A stretch of DNA of 7,614 bases from DASXMX01 sp036794395 (GTDB lineage: Bacteria; Planctomycetota; Phycisphaerae; Tepidisphaerales; Tepidisphaeraceae). Position numbers and translations under genes: made by a program. The stretch spans positions 1 through 7,614 of the forward strand of contig DAIRGS010000341.1 in assembly GCA_036794395.1 (NCBI GenBank), given 5' to 3'. The notes beneath the pieces were generated by a model that ran no database searches, was not told the origin of the DNA, and saw nothing but the letters and a program-made list of their open reading frames with translations. Below are positions 6,536-7,614 of this stretch, piece after piece. Each line of letters opens with the position of its first letter. The first letter of the stretch is position 1.

Positions 6536-6552
6536 ACGCCGGGGGCGTTTTT
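6536..6552 (+). terminator. Rho-independent terminator after the Uma2 gene
   Basis: ACGCC, loop GGG, GGCGT, followed directly by four more T (five in total with the last stem base). The stem is 5 base pairs, mostly GC. It lies 64 bases after the Uma2 stop on the correct strand. The short stem leaves some doubt. Confidence 0.45.
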
Positions 6553-6608
6553 CAATACCACTTCTCCAGAACATTGCTCCGGTCGCACAGACCGCGCACG
6601 ACGTGCGA

Positions 6609-6640
6609 GCGTTGCATTTGGTTGCACGGCGTTGCATTTG
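6609..6640. repeat. Two direct copies of GCGTTGCATTTG
   Basis: Exact 12-base copies at 6609-6620 and 6629-6640, giving a 20-base period, with a partial GTTGCAC between them. Two-turn spacing puts both copies on the same DNA face, as in operators or iterons. No binding protein is evident. Confidence 0.5.
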
Positions 6641-6831
6641 TTGTAATTTTGCTTGAAGCGGGCGTGGGTACAAGGGGTGGTGGGTGGAGGTTGGCTTGAG
6701 CGGATTATTTTCGCATTTTCTGGCGCGCTGGTGCTTTTTGCGGGTACGGCTAAGCTATGGGCTCAACTGTGATTATGGCGACTGCCAAAAACGGTGAGCG
6801 CGCGGGGGTTCGCCGGTGAAGAGCCATGATG

Positions 6832-6889
6832 TGGGAGGTGGAGACGCGAGACTGAAAAAGTAGGAAGCATCCGCCATCTCAACCTCCCA
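6832..6889. repeat. Long inverted repeat with one mismatch
   Basis: The left arm (6832-6844) is TGGGAGGT, a mismatched g, GAGA. The right arm (6877-6889) is TCTC, a mismatched a, ACCTCCCA. Twelve of 13 positions pair, around a 32-base loop. If transcribed, it would fold into a stable stem. No T-run follows. Confidence 0.6.
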
Positions 6890-6897
6890 GTTGGGCT

Positions 6898-6911
6898 TGA
6901 GGAGCTCCTCA
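6898..6911. repeat. 14-base perfect palindrome
   Basis: TGAGGAGCTCCTCA is perfectly self-complementary with no spacer and lies nine bases after the long inverted repeat. It could be a dimer binding site; no associated promoter is evident. Confidence 0.45.
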
Positions 6912-7310
6912 CCGAAAGCCTTGAGCAATAAAAAACCAGACGGCCTTTCTCCCTGGTCATTGGCATACGTTTCCGAATCGATGACTCGGTGCTCAGGTGC
7001 CGTGTTCGCAGCGCGGTTTTTCGCATTTGAGTCAGAATCCACGTCTGGCCTAAATGTCCGTGTGCCCATGCGCATCATTTTCAACTGAAGCCGCGAGCCT
7101 GACGCCGGGCCTGGCGGCGCCGCACGCCTGATCGTCAACCCCGACGAACGCGCCCGATCCCAAGCCCGCGTGACTCGCAGAAGGCTCAACGAGTGTGACC
7201 TGCTGAAGACCCCGACGCGAAACCGAAGCGGACATTTCTGCAAAACAGCGGGTACACGCTTAACCGAATAGTATGCAGCACTGCCCTATTCTCTTGTTTT
7301 GCTTCTAAAA

Positions 7311-7448
7311 TAGGAATGTCCCCTTATTGTCCCCTGTCCCCTTATTGTCCCCCGAATGTTCCTGCGTCCAAGCGCGTCGCTGCTGGCCGAACCACGAAAA
7401 CGGCGGCGTTCCATTTTCGCAGGTTCTTGCCATAATTAGGAATGTCCC
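7311..7448. mobile_element. Possible REP/IS200-type element remnant
   Basis: TAGGAATGTCCC occurs at 7311-7322 and again at 7437-7448, same orientation. Between them lie a tandem array, then CGAAAA (7395-7400) and TTTTCG (7414-7419) around an inner AACG, GCGG, CGTT hairpin. Paired copies of GGGACATTCCTA (the minus-strand reading) next to imperfect palindromes recall, from memory, the flanks of REP-associated or IS200-like transposases in environmental genomes. No transposase fragment is visible, so this would be a non-autonomous or decayed element. A simple repeat hot spot is the alternative. Confidence 0.3.
7317..7352. repeat. Tandem repeat, 18-base unit, two copies
   Basis: TGTCCCCTTATTGTCCCC occurs twice without interruption. 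Each unit itself contains TGTCCCC twice, so the array amounts to four TGTCCCC words. Confidence 0.8.
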
Positions 7449-7491
7449 GTTTTCTTCACCCCCGTTTTCTTCACCCCCGTTTTCTTCACCC
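7449..7491. repeat. Tandem repeat, 15-base unit, nearly three copies
   Basis: GTTTTCTTCACCCCC occurs at 7449-7463 and 7464-7478, then its first 13 bases at 7479-7491. The array follows directly after the second TAGGAATGTCCC copy and ends where gene-like sequence begins. Confidence 0.8.
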
Positions 7492-7497
7492 GGCTCG

Positions 7498-7614
7498 ATG
7501 CGAGTCGCACTACTGGTCAAAGGGGATTTTCTGCTGGGAGTGAATCTGTCCCAGGCGCGCTTTGAGTCGGTGGATCATGAAACGTTCAGTGCGGTGCTGA
7601 CGCTTCCTGCCCCG
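7498..7614 (+). CDS. DUF4230-like protein fragment, 5' part apparently lost
   Basis: Thirty-nine codons are visible before the window ends: MRVALLVKGDFLLGVNLSQ, then ARFESVDHETFSAVLTLPAP. The strand, acidic turn and LPAP ending resemble the central part of DUF4230 proteins, where a GxxLGVDLSxA motif is followed by an LPxP segment. In that family, as I recall it, a membrane anchor and a further strand come first. Here nothing of the kind precedes the ATG: the frame upstream is made of the 15-base and 18-base repeats. The ATG also lacks a Shine-Dalgarno sequence and may be an internal methionine. The likely reading is a gene truncated by the repeat element, with its homology starting right at 7492. 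The alternative is a shorter family member with an unusual start. Family call is tentative. Confidence 0.5.
   Translation, partial: MRVALLVKGDFLLGVNLSQARFESVDHETFSAVLTLPAP

Larger units (their letters stand above)
6473..7304. other. Gene-poor stretch rich in palindromes
   Basis: No convincing gene is seen on either strand. Several overlapping frames of 60 to 156 codons exist, but they are Ser/Arg/Pro-rich, lack good start sites and contradict one another. The stretch contains a terminator-like hairpin (6536-6552), a 12-base direct repeat (6609-6640), a G-rich run (6666-6690), a long inverted repeat (6832-6889) and a 14-base palindrome (6898-6911). A minus-strand frame ends at 6469 with a gene-like last 35 codons and may be a remnant. 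Confidence 0.5.

Noticed and set aside
6666..6690. G-quadruplex candidate in the G-rich run
   Set aside because: Only three tracts of three or more G are present; the rest are GG, so at best a weak two-layer structure. No gene context.
6763..7026. Minus-strand open frame of 87 codons
   Set aside because: Ser/Arg-rich composition, overlap with the 156-codon frame and no domain. It is in frame with the possible remnant downstream, but a TGA separates them and nothing links them.
6773..7243. Minus-strand open frame of 156 codons, or 101 from the ATG at 7078
   Set aside because: The long version starts with TTG and neither start has a ribosome binding site. The composition is mixed without a recognisable domain, third positions show no clear GC bias, and other frames of similar length overlap it on both strands.
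7311..7491. CRISPR array
   Set aside because: The repeats are 15 and 18 bases, directly adjacent with no spacers, and no cas gene is present.

Overview
The window looks like a stretch of a planctomycete chromosome. The basis is moderate to high GC, GTG starts, a divergent secretin operon whose proteins are padded with Gly/Asn/Arg-rich linkers, a Uma2-family nuclease-like protein, and small conserved proteins of a kind I associate with planctomycete genomes. This placement is inference; there is no rRNA or other taxonomic marker here.

Left part (1-2852, minus strand): three consecutive genes for exported proteins. In transcription order they are a 180-residue secreted helical protein (2852-2310), a 294-residue protein with a GspC/PilP-like domain (2210-1326), and a secretin whose N-terminal and periplasmic N domains are visible before it leaves the window (1178-1). 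Together they look like the periplasmic and outer-membrane part of a divergent type II secretion or type IV pilus-type machine. A terminator-like hairpin sits at the end of the GspC-like gene. A second perfect inverted repeat lies in front of the secretin.

Middle (2853-4013): a 305-base divergent intergenic region separates the secretin operon from an ECF-type sigma factor (3158-3709, plus). It carries a plausible sigma-70 promoter for the secretin operon, overlapped by a perfect 13-base palindrome. An unrecognised 93-residue protein follows the sigma factor. No anti-sigma factor is visible.

Right-centre (4014-6552): a Lys/Ala-rich 157-residue protein ends five bases before the GTG start of an N-acetylneuraminate lyase that resembles the animal enzyme (4599-5516). 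A small minus-strand gene (5769-5500) converges on and overlaps the end of the lyase. It is divergent from a Uma2-family gene (5819-6472). The two share a 49-base gap with a symmetric TTATAA core that could act as a bidirectional -10 element. A terminator-like hairpin follows the Uma2 gene.

Right end (6473-7497): about 1 kb without a convincing gene, but dense in palindromes and short direct repeats. The last 200 bases of it hold two tandem arrays and two copies of TAGGAATGTCCC, like the repetitive flanks of REP/IS200-type elements. Right after the last repeat, coding sequence resumes with what looks like the middle of a DUF4230-type protein (7498 to the edge). The repeats may therefore have replaced that gene's 5' part.
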